Shown here: piece by piece, positions 23,401-35,204 of the stretch | Layout: every line of letters begins with the position of its first letter | Numbering within the stretch: position 1 is the stretch's first letter | Assembly (NCBI GenBank): GCA_030762175.1 | Contig: CM060831.1 | Coordinates: 68,770,001-68,834,000 of the forward strand | Source of the DNA: Metallyticus violacea | Taxonomy: Eukaryota; Arthropoda; Insecta; Mantodea; Metallyticidae | Length of the DNA: 64,000 nt | Direction of reading: 5' to 3' | Notes under the pieces: generated by a model | What the model saw: only the letters and a program-made list of their open reading frames with translations | Told to the model about the DNA's origin: nothing | Databases searched by the model: none | Translations under genes and position numbers: made by a program

Positions 23401-24080
23401 ATTATACTTGCGTCTTCCAGCTCACTTAATTTTCTTCTGTGCTCTTCCTTCTTCCATCTTCTTTCCAGTCCCATAACTTACAACTTCCAGCTAACTATTC
23501 TTCTTCTGTAATCTTCCTTTTTCTGTCCTCTTCACGGTCCCTTAACTTACATCTTCCAGCTCACGTAATCTTCTTCTATATTCTCCAATTTGACTCCCTT
23601 GGCCTACTCCTGTTCTCCTACACGAAGAAATGGCTGGCAGGTTAGGAATTCACATGAAATTAAGAGGTTGTCATATTTTGCAGAGGCGAAAATGCTCATT
23701 TTATGGATAGAATTAATAAATTAGAAAACTGCTGTTCTTCTATACTTCTATTACCCCATTTCTTCTTCTTCTACTTCTTTATCATCGCTGTTTTTTTTTC
23801 TCTCTACTTTCTTCTACCACCTGTCTGCTCCTTGACTCTACTGTTTCTCTTCGCATTCTTCTATACTTGTCCAAATTCCTCTTGCAGTTCGCATACTTTT
23901 TCATTTCCACCTCTTATATGTAAACATCTACTTCCTCCCCATTCATTACCTCAGATTGTATTCCAAAATTACTCCCGTCTATTATAAGTTCAGGTATCTT
24001 CCTCTCCTTCATCACTCCCTTCTTCCTTGCCTTCATCTTTTCCTCTACCATTCTCTTTCTGTTGATTTAATGAAAGTTCT
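23400..24080 (+). repeat. Pyrimidine-rich tract with ~70-bp tandem units
   Basis: The + strand is strongly C/T biased for about 680 bp. Within it, a unit starting TTCCAGCT begins at 23415, 23485 and 23554 (periods 70 and 69), each with CTTAACTTAC-type blocks near its end. Open frames here (23439-23645, 23703-23987) are low-complexity. Confidence 0.8.
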
Positions 24081-24146
24081 GTGGTACATTTTCTATTCTT
24101 GTTAAGTTAGTTGTATTTTGGAATTGTCTTTGTATACGTATGCGAT

Positions 24147-24186
24147 CTTCTTCTTCTTCTTCTTCTTCTTCTTCTTCTTCTTCTTC
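24147..24186. repeat. (TTC)n microsatellite
   Basis: About 13 TTC units. They lie right after the 3' end of the minus-strand LINE and may be its (GAA)n tail. Confidence 0.95.
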
Positions 24187-24189
24187 GTT

Positions 24190-25660
24190 AGTTCTTATTA
24201 TCTGTTCTTGTGGTATCACCTCTCCCCATGTTAGATTACTTATTTCTAATTATATGTGCCACCTCATGGTCACTGAAAGTTTCTCTTTCTTCTCTCATCT
24301 GTTCTAAATAATGTACACATTTAAATAATACGGTCTCTGGATGTTTTACAAAGTCTACATATATCGTCTTGGTTTTGTTAATATTTTTTTAATAAATTTT
24401 GTATGGTCCATGGGCTGTTAGATATTGTACCATGCCTTTGGTATGTCGTATAAATTTTATCTTAATTTCTCATAGATGATGTTAATAAGTTGAAATTTCT
24501 CCTGCCTGCCTAGGTTTTTTTCCCATTCGTGCTGCTATTGTACTTTAAGTTTATGTTTTATTTCAGGTAAGTTGTTGCATTGACTGCCAATTATTAAATT
24601 TACTTTCCCCAGTTACTTTTCTTCACAATAAACTGAAACTTTTAATTTAATCAATAAATCAAGTTGGAGGGCGAGGTATTTAATGTCCCTGTAAATCTAA
24701 AAAATAGCTTCTTATGATCTGCTTAGTAGTTTTTATTTGAACATCCTTCATCCTCAGAGCCCATACCCCTGCTCCATAAGTCATTGTGAAGCAAAAATGC
24801 TCGTGTGGTATGTTGTTATGGGCATTAATGGAATTTTAAAATTTAACTGAACTAATCCAACTAATTTCATTATGACCTTTTCGCCTTTTTTCCCGTACGT
24901 ATTCAGTGTGTTTCCTAAAGTTTAATTTTTCATCTAAGTAAATTCCCAAATATTTTGCTTCTTTTTGGCGTCTTATATTTTGGTTGTCATATTTTATACA
25001 TAGATCTCTTTTAAAATTACTTTTCAGGAACATGTAGCCTGATTTAGTTGGGGCGACTTGGAGTTTAATTTTATTACACCAATTTATTTAGTTATTTGCT
25101 CTTCTTCCTATACCTGCTCTATTGTTTCGTTTTATTAGAAATAAAACATCGTCTGTATACGCGATGGTGTTTATCACATTTTCGTCCTTGTTTAGTTCAT
25201 CTAAGAGTCTCCAAAACTATTTCCTAAAAACTGATCCTATGATCGAGCCTTGTGGGCCTCCCTTAGTTATATCTCTGTAAATTGTTTCTTCAGTACATTT
25301 TACATGAGCTCTTCTGTCTTTGCAGTAATTCATTAAAGTTGCGAATAGGCATTTACGGAGATCTATTTCCCGCAACCTCTCAAATAGTACCGGGCACCAT
25401 AAATTATCGAAAGCGCCAGAAATGTCAATTATAATTTCAATTAAGTATTTCAAATTTCACCTATTTAACATTTCCAATAGATGATTTATGGCTTCTTGTA
25501 TCAATTGGTTGTTGTTCACATTTTTCATGAACCTAACTTCTTTTAATCTTTTACACATGTTCTTCTAAAATTTTCCCGAGAGTATTCAGCAGACATATAG
25601 GTCAATATGATTTCGGCTTCTTAGGTTCCTTGTCTATGATCTGGTGACAGGAGAACATAA
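24190..25660 (-). pseudogene. R1-clade LINE fragment (reverse transcriptase and C-terminal zinc knuckle)
   Basis: Minus-strand pieces in RT order: PICLLNTLGKILEEH, IIDISGAFDNLWCPVLFERL (motif A), YCKDRRAHVK, TKGGPQGSIIG (motif B), NTIAYTDDVLFLI (motif C, DD retained), KEAKYLGIYLDEKLNFRKH, then FTMTYGAGVWA and a zinc-knuckle-like HGPYK...CRLCKTSRDRIIFKCVHYLEQ near 24300-24430. DISGAFDNLWWP-type motif A is characteristic of the R1 clade. Several stops and shifts break it, and the endonuclease domain is absent. The (GAA)n run at its 3' side fits a simple-sequence tail. Confidence 0.88.
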
Positions 25661-25664
25661 TCTT

Positions 25665-26255
25665 ATTATTACTTTTTTATACAGAAATATAAATTATATT
25701 CTATACTTAAACATGTTCACTTGCGTCATAGATACTCAAATTTGCGATCGCACGATCAGGCATCATCGCTTTGATCAGGAAAACTGAAGTCTAGTTCATT
25801 TTCCTTACGATCAACACAATTTTAGTTTGGGACATATTAGATGGAAACAACTTCTTTATTACTAACCAGATTCAGACGCTAATTCAATACAAATACTTTC
25901 AGCCAATGATCGAGCTCAATATTGTTACTGGATTGAACAATGAGAATCGAATTACATTGAAAGTAAATAGGACGTTGTGCAAGAACTAATAATAATTAGT
26001 GATGTTTCTCTCTTCTACATTCATTTGTTTTTATTCCTATCAAACGCTTATACTAAGCTCTCAATCTCAGCACGATAGTAATTGTTACAATAATTGCGCA
26101 ATCAATCATTATAAGTACAATGGTTCACAATACAATTAATCATGCATAGTTATAGATAAATAATGATAAAAGAGTTCACAATAAAGTATTACTATAACCT
26201 TAAAAGTTCAGTGTGTTTATTCCAAGAAGACTTCATTTGTTTTTATCTATCTCGA
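25665..26255. other. AT-rich interval, no gene seen
   Basis: No recognisable feature before the (TAA)n microsatellite. Confidence 0.5.
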
Positions 26256-26258
26256 ACT

Positions 26259-26299
<41 letters not shown>
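26259..26299. repeat. (TAA)n microsatellite
   Basis: About 13 TAA units. Confidence 0.95.
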
Positions 26300-26300
<1 letters not shown>

Positions 26301-26577
26301 CTTAAATGTTTAGTTTCTTATAATAAAATCAAAAGCTAAGATCGTCCTTCTGGGATTACCTTGCCAACACAGCTGTTAGTTTTCCTGAGGTAAGTTAATG
26401 TTACTTTAAATATTCGATTCAGAAATTATTATGACAACAAACATTCATTAAGTTATTTCAAATGTAGAAAAACTATCGGAACTAGTTTTATGTTGTTTTT
26501 TTTTTTCACTACGCTGCATCTACCTGCAACAGAGCCTAAAAATTAGAACATAAACAAGTGTGAAATGTTCGTTTAGG

Positions 26578-26812
26578 TTTAGTTAGGTTTATTTAGCGTC
26601 TCATTCAATTCAAGGCATAAAATGGACAATAATGTTTACTCAGAAACCTCGTCTTTCAGGCTTAAGTTTATTTTACATGCCGTAAACCTAAGACACGGGA
26701 CCAATGGCTTTATTTCCTTTCCGAAGGGAATGATCTACCCTGAGCGGATTCGCACCCGCGACTTCGGTCTACGACATAAATATGATTATCGCTAGAACAA
26801 TAGGGCCCACTA
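26578..26812 (-). mobile_element. SINE-A, old diverged copy
   Basis: On + the blocks GCGTCTCATTCAATTCAAGG, GCCGTAAACCTAAGACACGG, CCAATGGCTTTATTTCCTTT and GGATTCGCACCCGCGAC (B-box region) follow the reverse order of SINE-A. The terminal hairpin is deleted. Confidence 0.75.
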
Positions 26813-26819
26813 AAATGTT

Positions 26820-27480
26820 CACTTTTATTATCTATGACAAATGGCGAAAAATAAATATGGAAAAAAACGAAACGAAAAATAGTAATTTAGAGAATAGGGG
26901 AAATAAAAGAACAAAAGTTTATAAAACATAAATTTGAAATGGAAACAACGAAAAATTGATCGAAAACATCAAAAACGAAAACTTGAAGAATATTGGAAAG
27001 TAAAGGGGAAGGAGGGGACATAAAATAAAGTAAATAAAGAAAAAGAGATGGAAAGAAAAATGAAAAAACTGAACCTCAGACGCAAGAGAAAACAGGAGAA
27101 ACAGAAATGAAGACAACATTTAAATAAATAAGAGAAGAAATAAATAAATAATGAATTAATTAATTAAGAGTATCCAGACTAAGAGAGAGAACAAGTGAAA
27201 TATGAAAGAGGCAAAAGGTATTAGTGAAACAATGTAGAAAGAAGAAATGTAAAGGAGAAAAGAAATAGAAATAAGGCGGTTACAGTAGAAGAAAAAGAGG
27301 AAAAGAAGGAAGGAAAGGGGTGAAGGATTTGAAAAAAAAGAGAATAGAATAAAACTTTATTAAGCAAAGGAAAAAGGAAATAAAAATCGTGAATAAAGAA
27401 AAAAAAATAACTGAAAGGAAGGGAAGAAAACATAAAACTGCACTGAAAAGATAGCTAGAACGACACAAGAAGGTACAAGG
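26820..27480 (-). repeat. Purine-rich tract on + (C-poor)
   Basis: About 650 bp are dominated by A and G on + with few C, as if simple GAAA/AGAAA units had decayed. Minus-strand frames here (26919-27119, 27221-27468) are Phe/Leu/Ser low-complexity translations. Confidence 0.75.
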
Positions 27481-27484
27481 TCAA

Positions 27485-30400
27485 GCACACGCTAGTTCAC
27501 TTTATAAATGAATACCGCATAGTTAAAAGACGGAGTTAATATGATGTGGCAACACAACCACGACATTCCACTAGTAATGTTAACTCAGCAGCTATGGGCG
27601 TAATACAGGAACAGCTGTTCATGCATATGACGCGAGCATTTACTCAGAGCAATTCATTACAATTATTGCTACATGGCGCCTTACCCACACAATTTTTTGT
27701 TTACTTCATTACGTGAGTGCTCGAAATGTCTTATCTAAAGTCAGATATAGGTCATATGCCATTTATCAAGGAAAGCTCCCAGAGACCCTGAAATAAACGC
27801 TATTAATTCCTTTTTCAAGTTGTTTAGTGTGTTGCTTAGTAGGTTCATATATCGTGTTTAAATGTCTCTTTAGACCTTAGATGCTATGAGGGACAAATAA
27901 ATTCAAAAGTATTTGTAAACAGAACCTCGTCAAGGCATTTCCGTGCTGTCTTAATGTGAAACTTTTAGAGAAATCCGAAGAGTTTAAGTCTATGAACGCT
28001 ACTGGAATTTAAATTTGTAGTTGTTATTCAGGAAATATCAGCTGAAGAAAACAAAGTTGTAGCGCACCAAAGAAATTACTGAAGCTCTACTAATGGGGAG
28101 AAAAAAAAAAAAAACAAACAAACAATGCTTGCAGAGGTCCGGTGTTCTGAGTTCGATGCGAGGCCCCTATATCCGCTTGAATTCATGTTGGCAACCTTGA
28201 GGATTATTATCAATGACGTTCTGCAACTGGATTCTTTTCTTTTTCTCTGCAACTTTACCCAGGAGACACTACGCGATGATTGACAGCCTAGCCCCACAAT
28301 TTTTTAAAAAGTTGTAATACTTAAATGTTGTAATATTTACAAACGTTTAAATCGGTTTTTCAAACATTGTCGTATAGTTATTTATTTTTTGTTAATTATC
28401 CCGAAACCAGATTGTATGGTGGGGGATGGAAATTGGGCTGTATGGGTGCTGCGGTAAATAATTTATGCCCGCCGATCGCAGGTTTCGTCACGGCTGCTGC
28501 AGACCAACCTCGCTCTTCTTCGATGAGACTCTCTCAAAGGCGTTTCGCTAGATTTTGGCGACTGTGAGCTAGCCACCAGGCCTGAGTGGAACGGGACTCC
28601 GAAGGTGACGAAAAATAACACTTCGTTATTTACTTGTTCATATCATTTATTCTCCTAACATGTATATTCGGGCAAACTCATGTCTCACTTCGAACCTCGG
28701 GCAAGGTAATCTTGGCAAACGCGTACGTTCATTGCGCTGACCAAAAGGTGCCTAGTACAAAGAAAGTGTTAATTTAACTGAATTATTAATGCAGCTCAAT
28801 GTTATATTGGCAGTTAACATGGCGACTGACACTCAAGCTTGGTTGCCGGAACTGGTACTTAGTACTTAAGCCGCTCTTCCGCTGATCTCCAGGCGACGGC
28901 AGCCACACGTATCTGGACTTGGAAAATTCTGAGACTGCCCCCCTTTTGGGCAAAATCTATCCCTTTTATACACGACACAAAATGACGCCATCCAAGGGCA
29001 ACGGCGCGAAATACTCCCGCCAATTTTGTGTTATGTCTTTCATAGGCGAGTGCTTACCTGACTGAATTTCATTTATATTCGCTGGAGAATTTTAGTCAAG
29101 CCAAGTGCTTCGCTATTCGTCAAGAAGAATTTAAACATATTTCATACGTTACCCTTTTACTCGGGCATCTGCAACTTTGTCAACAAACAGGCCTTTTATG
29201 CCCTGAGGCATCTTCCCTAGCTGCATACCAGAAGGGATTACCTTGCATTGTCTGACTTTTGCCGAGTCTTTCTGCGTTCAGAGAAAGACGAGAGTTTTCT
29301 CTTACCTTGTTACATCTATACACGTTATTTCTTAAATATTACAAAAATTTCACTTTATGAATGCATTTAAATACTGTACAGTATTAATTCTACATGTCAT
29401 AAAAGTTTCTCCACTGAAAGAAAATGCACAACATACTTGCACACTGAGTTGCTGATTCTAAAATTACAAACATTAAATATTTCAATTACTCTGTAATTGA
29501 TGGGGAGCCAGAGACAACTTCAAGCCATTAGCATTAACTTTTTTCGAAAAAATATAAATTATACGATTTGAAATATTCCGTCCTGGGTTTTAGGGCGTTT
29601 TGGTATAGCGGCATCTGTTCTGTCTCTCTCTCAAAAATTCTTTTAGGTGGCGATATCTTTGCGTATGGCTTTGGTCCATTTTCTGATATGATATTTTCCC
29701 ATTTATTTTATATTGGAGATAAAATCTTTTTGAGATGTTATTTATCTCATCAGGCATTTAGTTTGATGTTCTGCAGTTTTTAACGGAACGAATAAGTCTC
29801 ATTTCTGATGATACTTTTCTTTCATTATGCTTTTTATGAGGATTCCACGCAGGAGCAGATACTGCAATCACTAATTGTTTTTCTTTAATATTAATGTTAT
29901 GTTGTCACATATTTCGTTCACTTTTACTCTTTTGCTGTATATGTCAGCTCCCATTGAACGGATAATTAACTCTTTTTACTTGCTTTATGGCTTTTGATTA
30001 TTTTTTTACCTTATTTGTCTTTTTGTATTGAAAGACACCACCTTACTTTTTTCAGTTGAGATTTTAAACTTGTATTTTGTACTAGTCTGGTTTTATTTAT
30101 AACGCTCATTATGTAGTTTATCGTTAATTTTTGGATACTTATGTTTACTTATTTTTTCTTGTTCTTCCTCTTTAAAATAAATGAAGATTTATGACATCGA
30201 TATAGGTAGATTTTTACAGAACTGATATTTGCATTTAACATGATATCATTAATTTTATTTTTGTTCCTTTAGGTTAAAACGAAAAACTTGCAATGACAAT
30301 TTAGGAAGTTTTATCGTTGCTATCATTTTCTTTATGTACTTATGTTTATTTCCTTTGCCTATTCTCGAACGTCCACATTCTTTAATATGTATCTGTTGTA

Positions 30401-30735
30401 AAGTTTGTCGTACACTTTATAGTTAAAACTAGTGCTACAATGAAATACTTTATGCTTGGTTTAGAAATTTTCCAGTATGTTCTTTCCTTTATTTCTTTCC
30501 TATACTCTCCCCCAGTTTGTTTCCATAGAACAATTTACCGTTTTAATGAACTATTGAATTTTTAGCTTTATAATTTGTACTCTCCATAAGAGAACATTTT
30601 AAGCAAGGCATTTTAAATTTAGATATTTTCAATAGTTTAATGTTATAACATTTCGTTGTCATTTTAATGTAGTTATTTAATTTCTTTCGTCTACATCTGG
30701 CTATCAGCAAGACCCAGACGTATATTTTACAATTT
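27485..30735. other. Mixed noncoding interval with a GC-richer patch
   Basis: Between about 28120 and 29300 the GC content rises (for example GGTCCGGTGTTCTGAGTTCG near 28137 and GCTAGCCACCAGGCCTGAG near 28570), suggesting older inserted material, but I recognise no family. 29300-30735 is AT-rich; frames 29568-29783 and 30543-30782 (minus) have no domain. Confidence 0.45.
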
Positions 30736-30739
30736 TTTG

Positions 30740-31140
30740 CATTAAAGACAACAGACATTGCACAAATAGCTACCAGAAGCAAATGGCAATGGGGCGGTCA
30801 CGTCGCAAGAATGCAAGACAATAGATGAACCTACAAGATCTCTATGTGGGACCCCGGATAGGAAAAAGAACACAGGGCAGACCAAGAAGAAGATGGACAG
30901 ACCTCTTCAAGGAATATGCAGGTCCAGATTGATCGAGAGTAGCAAGTGGAAGAGAAAAATGGAAATCTCTCAAGAAGAAACTAATCCAGTGCAGTGAGAA
31001 ACCAAAGAACAAATCAGTCAGAGTGTCTTAAACATTCGAAGAACTAGTGTGGAATAGTTCACCACGTTAGAAAAAAGCAAGGGCCCCCCCCATATGTTAC
31101 GAGGCCTTTGCCCTTAAAAGGTTATCTTTATCTTTATGAT
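30740..31140 (+). pseudogene. RTE-like LINE, 3'-end fragment
   Basis: It is collinear with the end of the 47.7-49.0 kb LINE, starting GACAACAGACAT and containing TACCAGAAGCAAATGG, GGGGCGGTCACGTCGCAAG, GACCCCGGATAGGAAAAAG, GGACAGACCTCTTCAAGG and the terminal GAGGCCTTTGCCCTTAAAAG followed by TTATCTTTATC. It encodes only the conserved W/MGRxVARMQD...RRWTDLFKEYAG tail. It is 5'-truncated. Confidence 0.85.
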
Positions 31141-31144
31141 TGTA

Positions 31145-31980
31145 TTTAATGTATTAAGAGTATGTGTGAATTGCTTATATAGTTATAAAATTAATTTATT
31201 CTATTTGAAAACTGAAAAAACATCTTAAACATGCATTTTAGACCAAACAAAGTTCATATAAACGAACTGTGTATCATACCGTTATTAATGAACTTTCAAT
31301 TATGTACAGAGGTCTTAGTAAAGTAATTTAAAACCGAAAATCTTATGATCCACAAGAAAAATAACCAAATTGTATTCGGATAAAACAGTATAAATTAGTG
31401 AAATGGGGCAAAATTTTGCTTAGGAGGTTTATAAGTCTGCAAGTTTGCCAGCAAAGAAATTCTTATTTTCAATAACTCATTGTCAGCAATTTTAAGATTT
31501 ACTGCTATAAATCTCTTAAAATCTCGAATTATTCACATTACATTATTACATTAAAAAGTTGATTGATTTATCCTGAAGACAAACTTTATACTCATGTGTT
31601 CTTATGGTTAATGTGGAAAAGAAAAAAAATTGTAATCAACTAGACTCGAACTCGATAACAATAATTCACATTTACTTGACACCAGTATCGTACCGACTGC
31701 GTCAAAGTGATATGCTCCACAGCATCCGTCCGTTTTTATTGTATTATTTCGAATGGAAGCGTCTTTGGTTCTTTAGAAATTTAATGCCATAACTTGGAAA
31801 TTTGAGTAGGCAGACCACAGATTATCCATCTCAGATTGCTTGACTAAGAAGCCTCTACAATCTCTGAAATTATTGGGATAAATTTCATAAACAATCTGTA
31901 TAATAGGCCTATGGATTTTTTCCCGAAATATTTTAAGAGCATTATTGCTATCATGCCAACTTATTGTGAACTGTGATTCG
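31145..31980. other. AT-rich interval, no gene seen
   Basis: No recognisable gene or repeat. Confidence 0.5.
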
Positions 31981-31986
31981 AATTTG

Positions 31987-32207
31987 AATGAATGGTGTTT
32001 AACGCCCGTTTTTGCTACAGAGGCACCACAGGCGATGGACACTGATGATACGTGAGATGAAATGATAAATTGGGAAAAGATTTATTTTTAAGGAAGGAAA
32101 CGTTCCAGGCCTAAGTTTAGGGTACCTCCTCGGTATTTGCCATTTATGAGGACTGAGGAAAACCTGGAAAAATCATCAGTCAGGGAGGACGGTCCTGGCG
32201 GTATTCG
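31987..32207 (-). mobile_element. SINE-B copy 4, 5'-truncated, left arm of an inverted pair
   Basis: The SINE-B tail and body run from AATGGTGTTTAACGCCCG up to GGTCCTGGCGGTATTCG, where the B-box begins, then stop. The sequence switches immediately to a SINE-B piece on the opposite strand. Confidence 0.9.
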
Positions 32208-32315
32208 TTTCCTTCCTTTAAAAAATATCCTTTCTCAATATATCATTTCATCTCATTTATCATCAGTGTCCCCCACCTGTTGTGCCTCAGTAGTAAAAAG
32301 GGGCGTTAAACACCA
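32208..32315 (+). mobile_element. SINE-B copy 5, 3' part only
   Basis: It begins inside the body (TTCCTTCCTTTAAAAAATAT) and ends GGGGCGTTAAACACCATT. It faces copy 4 in inverted orientation, so the pair can fold over about 110 bp. Its 3' tail is the target of the neighbouring SINE-A. Confidence 0.85.
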
Positions 32316-32321
32316 TTTAAG

Positions 32322-32618
32322 TCGGTCCTGGTGGTGTAGTGGTTACCATACTTGCCTCCTATACCCAAAATCGCGGGTTCGATGGCCAGGACCGATGGAT
32401 TTTTTTCGGGGCATAAAAATCCTAAGTATTACTTCCTTCGGAAGGGAAGTAAAGCCGTGGGTCCCGTGTCGTACATTTACGGCACGATAAAGAACCTCAA
32501 GCCTGAAAGAGAGGCCTCTGAGCAAAATTTGTCGGCCGTTTCACGCCCTGAGTTGAATGGGACGCTGATGACCTGAGCTGTTAAAGAGCGTCCATAAATA
32601 AACCAATCAAAAAAAAAA
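32322..32618 (+). mobile_element. SINE-A copy nested in SINE-B tail
   Basis: A full-length copy: TCGGTCCTGGTGGTGTAGTG head, B-box region GGGTTCGATGGCC, complete body and hairpin, A-tail. AAACACCAT lies just before it (32308-32316) and recurs after the A-tail near 32617-32625, a plausible 9-bp TSD derived from the SINE-B tail. Confidence 0.9.
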
Positions 32619-32624
32619 ACACCA

Positions 32625-33680
32625 TAAAATTATGAAATATGACTTGTTTCCACCTTTCAGCAATCAACTTGACTTTACAGATAATTACAAATATTTCTTG
32701 CAATTAAAATATACCCAGGGATTTGCCGTTTGCTTCGTAAATAGCGTGCCTTCAAGTAGTGTAATGTATTAGCAAGATTTGTATTTAATACCACATTATT
32801 TAGACATCAGCTTGAACAGTAAATGGAAACTATAATTATATTACTTTGCAGTTTCATTAAATTATATCTTACTTCAATGATCAACGATTTTTAATGTTAA
32901 AATGATAGAAACGGTTGATATTTTCATTTACATAGTTTTGAACCTCAGCTAAGGTGAATCGAATTTGTGTGATGCTATCATGTCCTATCTTCTCCATTCC
33001 AGCTTAAAGTAACTTGCTTGTTAGCTCAACCTGATGGCGAGCAAACGCAGGCCTGAGCTATAACGTTCTGACAAATGCTTATGAAGAATGAAGAAGGAAA
33101 ATAGAAGAAAACTGTAAACGCATAAGTAAATAAAGGATACAGAAGTATAGCCATTTGATACATTTTCAAAACAATTAACTTAATAGTTATATGTTTAAGT
33201 GTTGGGTGTAATTTTATCCGACAGAAAGAGAGGGAAAAAATGTGCTTCCTAAATTTAGTGTTGTGAACAGAACATTTCCAATAAATTGATAAGACAAAAC
33301 ATTCATTCGCTCAGAAATGAGATTTGCAGAAAGAATGTAGACACAATAAGTTACAAATACCACTATTAAAAATATGAAAGTGCTATAAAGAATGTTATTT
33401 AAGCAATGGAGGACAAGAAATTAATGTATCTTAAAAACAAACCAAAGAATGCAAAACAGCATGACATCGTTGATGGTGGTGATTATGGAAATGATGTTGG
33501 GATGCAGTATTGAGAGGGAAAGAATAAACGGTCAAAGGAGTGATGGATTTGAAAAGTAGAGAGATGAAGATCGACATTTAAAATAGAAATGGACAAGTGA
33601 GATCCTTCAGCTAAAGAGAAAGGGAGATGTAAATGCAAAAGTACACGCTTTAAGAAAAATATTCTAACTACCTAAGTAGC
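32625..33680. other. AT-rich interval, no gene seen
   Basis: No recognisable gene or repeat. Confidence 0.5.
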
Positions 33681-33689
33681 AAAGGTGGC

Positions 33690-33905
33690 CTATAACTGTA
33701 GCTTGTACTTTGAAAAAAAGTCTGTCCTATAGTCTGGCATGTAAGCGGCCCTTCCTTCTTCGAACTTCTTGGAGGTAGAGATTCGCCGGTATTTCGGGGT
33801 GTTTTGTCTAAGTCTATGCCTTTCCTCATCCCCTCCTCCCGGAGGTTCTCCTGCTGGGGACATAGGCATAGACAATCAGTCATTGAGACAATGCTGAAGG
33901 ACAGA
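33690..33905 (+). mobile_element. SINE-C 3' fragment
   Basis: CTCCTCCCGGAGGTTCTCCT, GGGGACATAGGCATAGAC and CAGTCATTGAGACAATGCTG correspond to the inverted complement of the end of SINE-C copy 2 (45.70-45.80 kb). Only this end is present. Confidence 0.6.
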
Positions 33906-33909
33906 CCCT

Positions 33910-34995
33910 AACCATCCAATGGTCTATTGCAGTGTTACTATGGAAAGTTCATGAAAAGCATTCTCATCCAATTTCTTCGACATTCCAATATTCAAAATCT
34001 AATTTACTAACAAGTTTTCAAGGTTAATGCTATCACTGACGTAAATCACTTGATGCTGAAAACAAAATAACAAAGTGATAGGGGAAAATGATAAATGATA
34101 AGACTTTTAGAAGACAATGCGTTCGTATTACTTTCATAACACTATCATCACTGATAAACAAAAACTCATCAAAAGATTAGAATATAATTTCAAATAAAAT
34201 GAAGTAATATGGCAAATATATGTCCAAATTTATGAGGATATAATGAAACTATACAGTACTTGTAAACAAATTAAAATGAGGAGATTCAGAAATTGCTTCT
34301 AAAAATACATTAATGGAAGTGTCCACCCATCTTTGCCTAACACGGATAAAACGTATAAACGTGCCATTAAATTTTAATATTTCATCACATATTTAAAATC
34401 GCCATGTTTGTATTTATTGCACTGTACTTAAATATCACAAAGACTTAAGGCGTCTTGATCAAGCGCTAAGCGAATGATTCATTTGCTTCATTTGAGTGAG
34501 ATAATAATCAAACTATTCCTCTAGTCTGCAAAACTAAACTTTTTGTCACAAGAATTCTAAATGAGATGAATCTAGGCGCGTTTTGATGCAAATATGTCAA
34601 AATGAATAATCATTCGACAAAACCACCGTTACGTAGAAAATCTAGCGTTGAAATATTTTAATTTCATTGCTAATAACTCAGAAATGAACATATATATAAA
34701 GTGATCACATAATAAAGGCTATATATGTTATACAGTAACAATTCATTAACCGATTTCTATAGAGTTCAACGCATTTCAAACATCCTAGGAGATGGTCCGA
34801 TATATTGCGTACTATAAAACAAGAGCTTTCCAAATCTATTTTCAGATTTAACCTATAGCTGTTCGTATGTTGCATAGTTACAAAATGTACTACCTAGAAA
34901 GTGAAAGTATTAATATGATCTCCGGTATGACCAAGTTGCAGAACAATAATTGGAAAAACTTATGCATGGGAAATATATCTTTGCTTGGGTTATTC
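33910..34995. other. AT-rich interval, no gene seen
   Basis: No recognisable gene or repeat. Confidence 0.5.
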
Positions 34996-35002
34996 AATAT
35001 CT

Positions 35003-35200
35003 TCAAGGACCTGGTGGTGTAATGGTAACCATACCTTGCCTCGTAGACCAAAATGCTGACCAAAGTGAATGGATTTTTTCGGGCGTAAGGGAAGGGAAGT
35101 AAAGCCGTGGGTCCCGTGTCGTACATTTACGTCATTTGAATAGAATGGAATGCTGGTGACCTGAGATGTTAAAGAGCATCTGTAAATAAAACAAATCAAC
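35003..35200 (+). mobile_element. SINE-A copy with internal deletions
   Basis: Head AGGACCTGGTGGTGTAATGG retains an A-box; about 80 bp of head and body are deleted around the B-box and the CTGAAAGAGAGG block. The tail ends AAATAAAACAAATCAAC, as in the 54.4 kb copy. The terminal hairpin has become AATGCT...AGCATC, a paired C-G to T-A change. Confidence 0.85.
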
Positions 35201-35204
35201 AAAA

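Noticed and set aside
32137..32490. 117-codon frame
   Set aside because: It runs across the SINE-B/SINE-A pile and has only repeat-derived residues.
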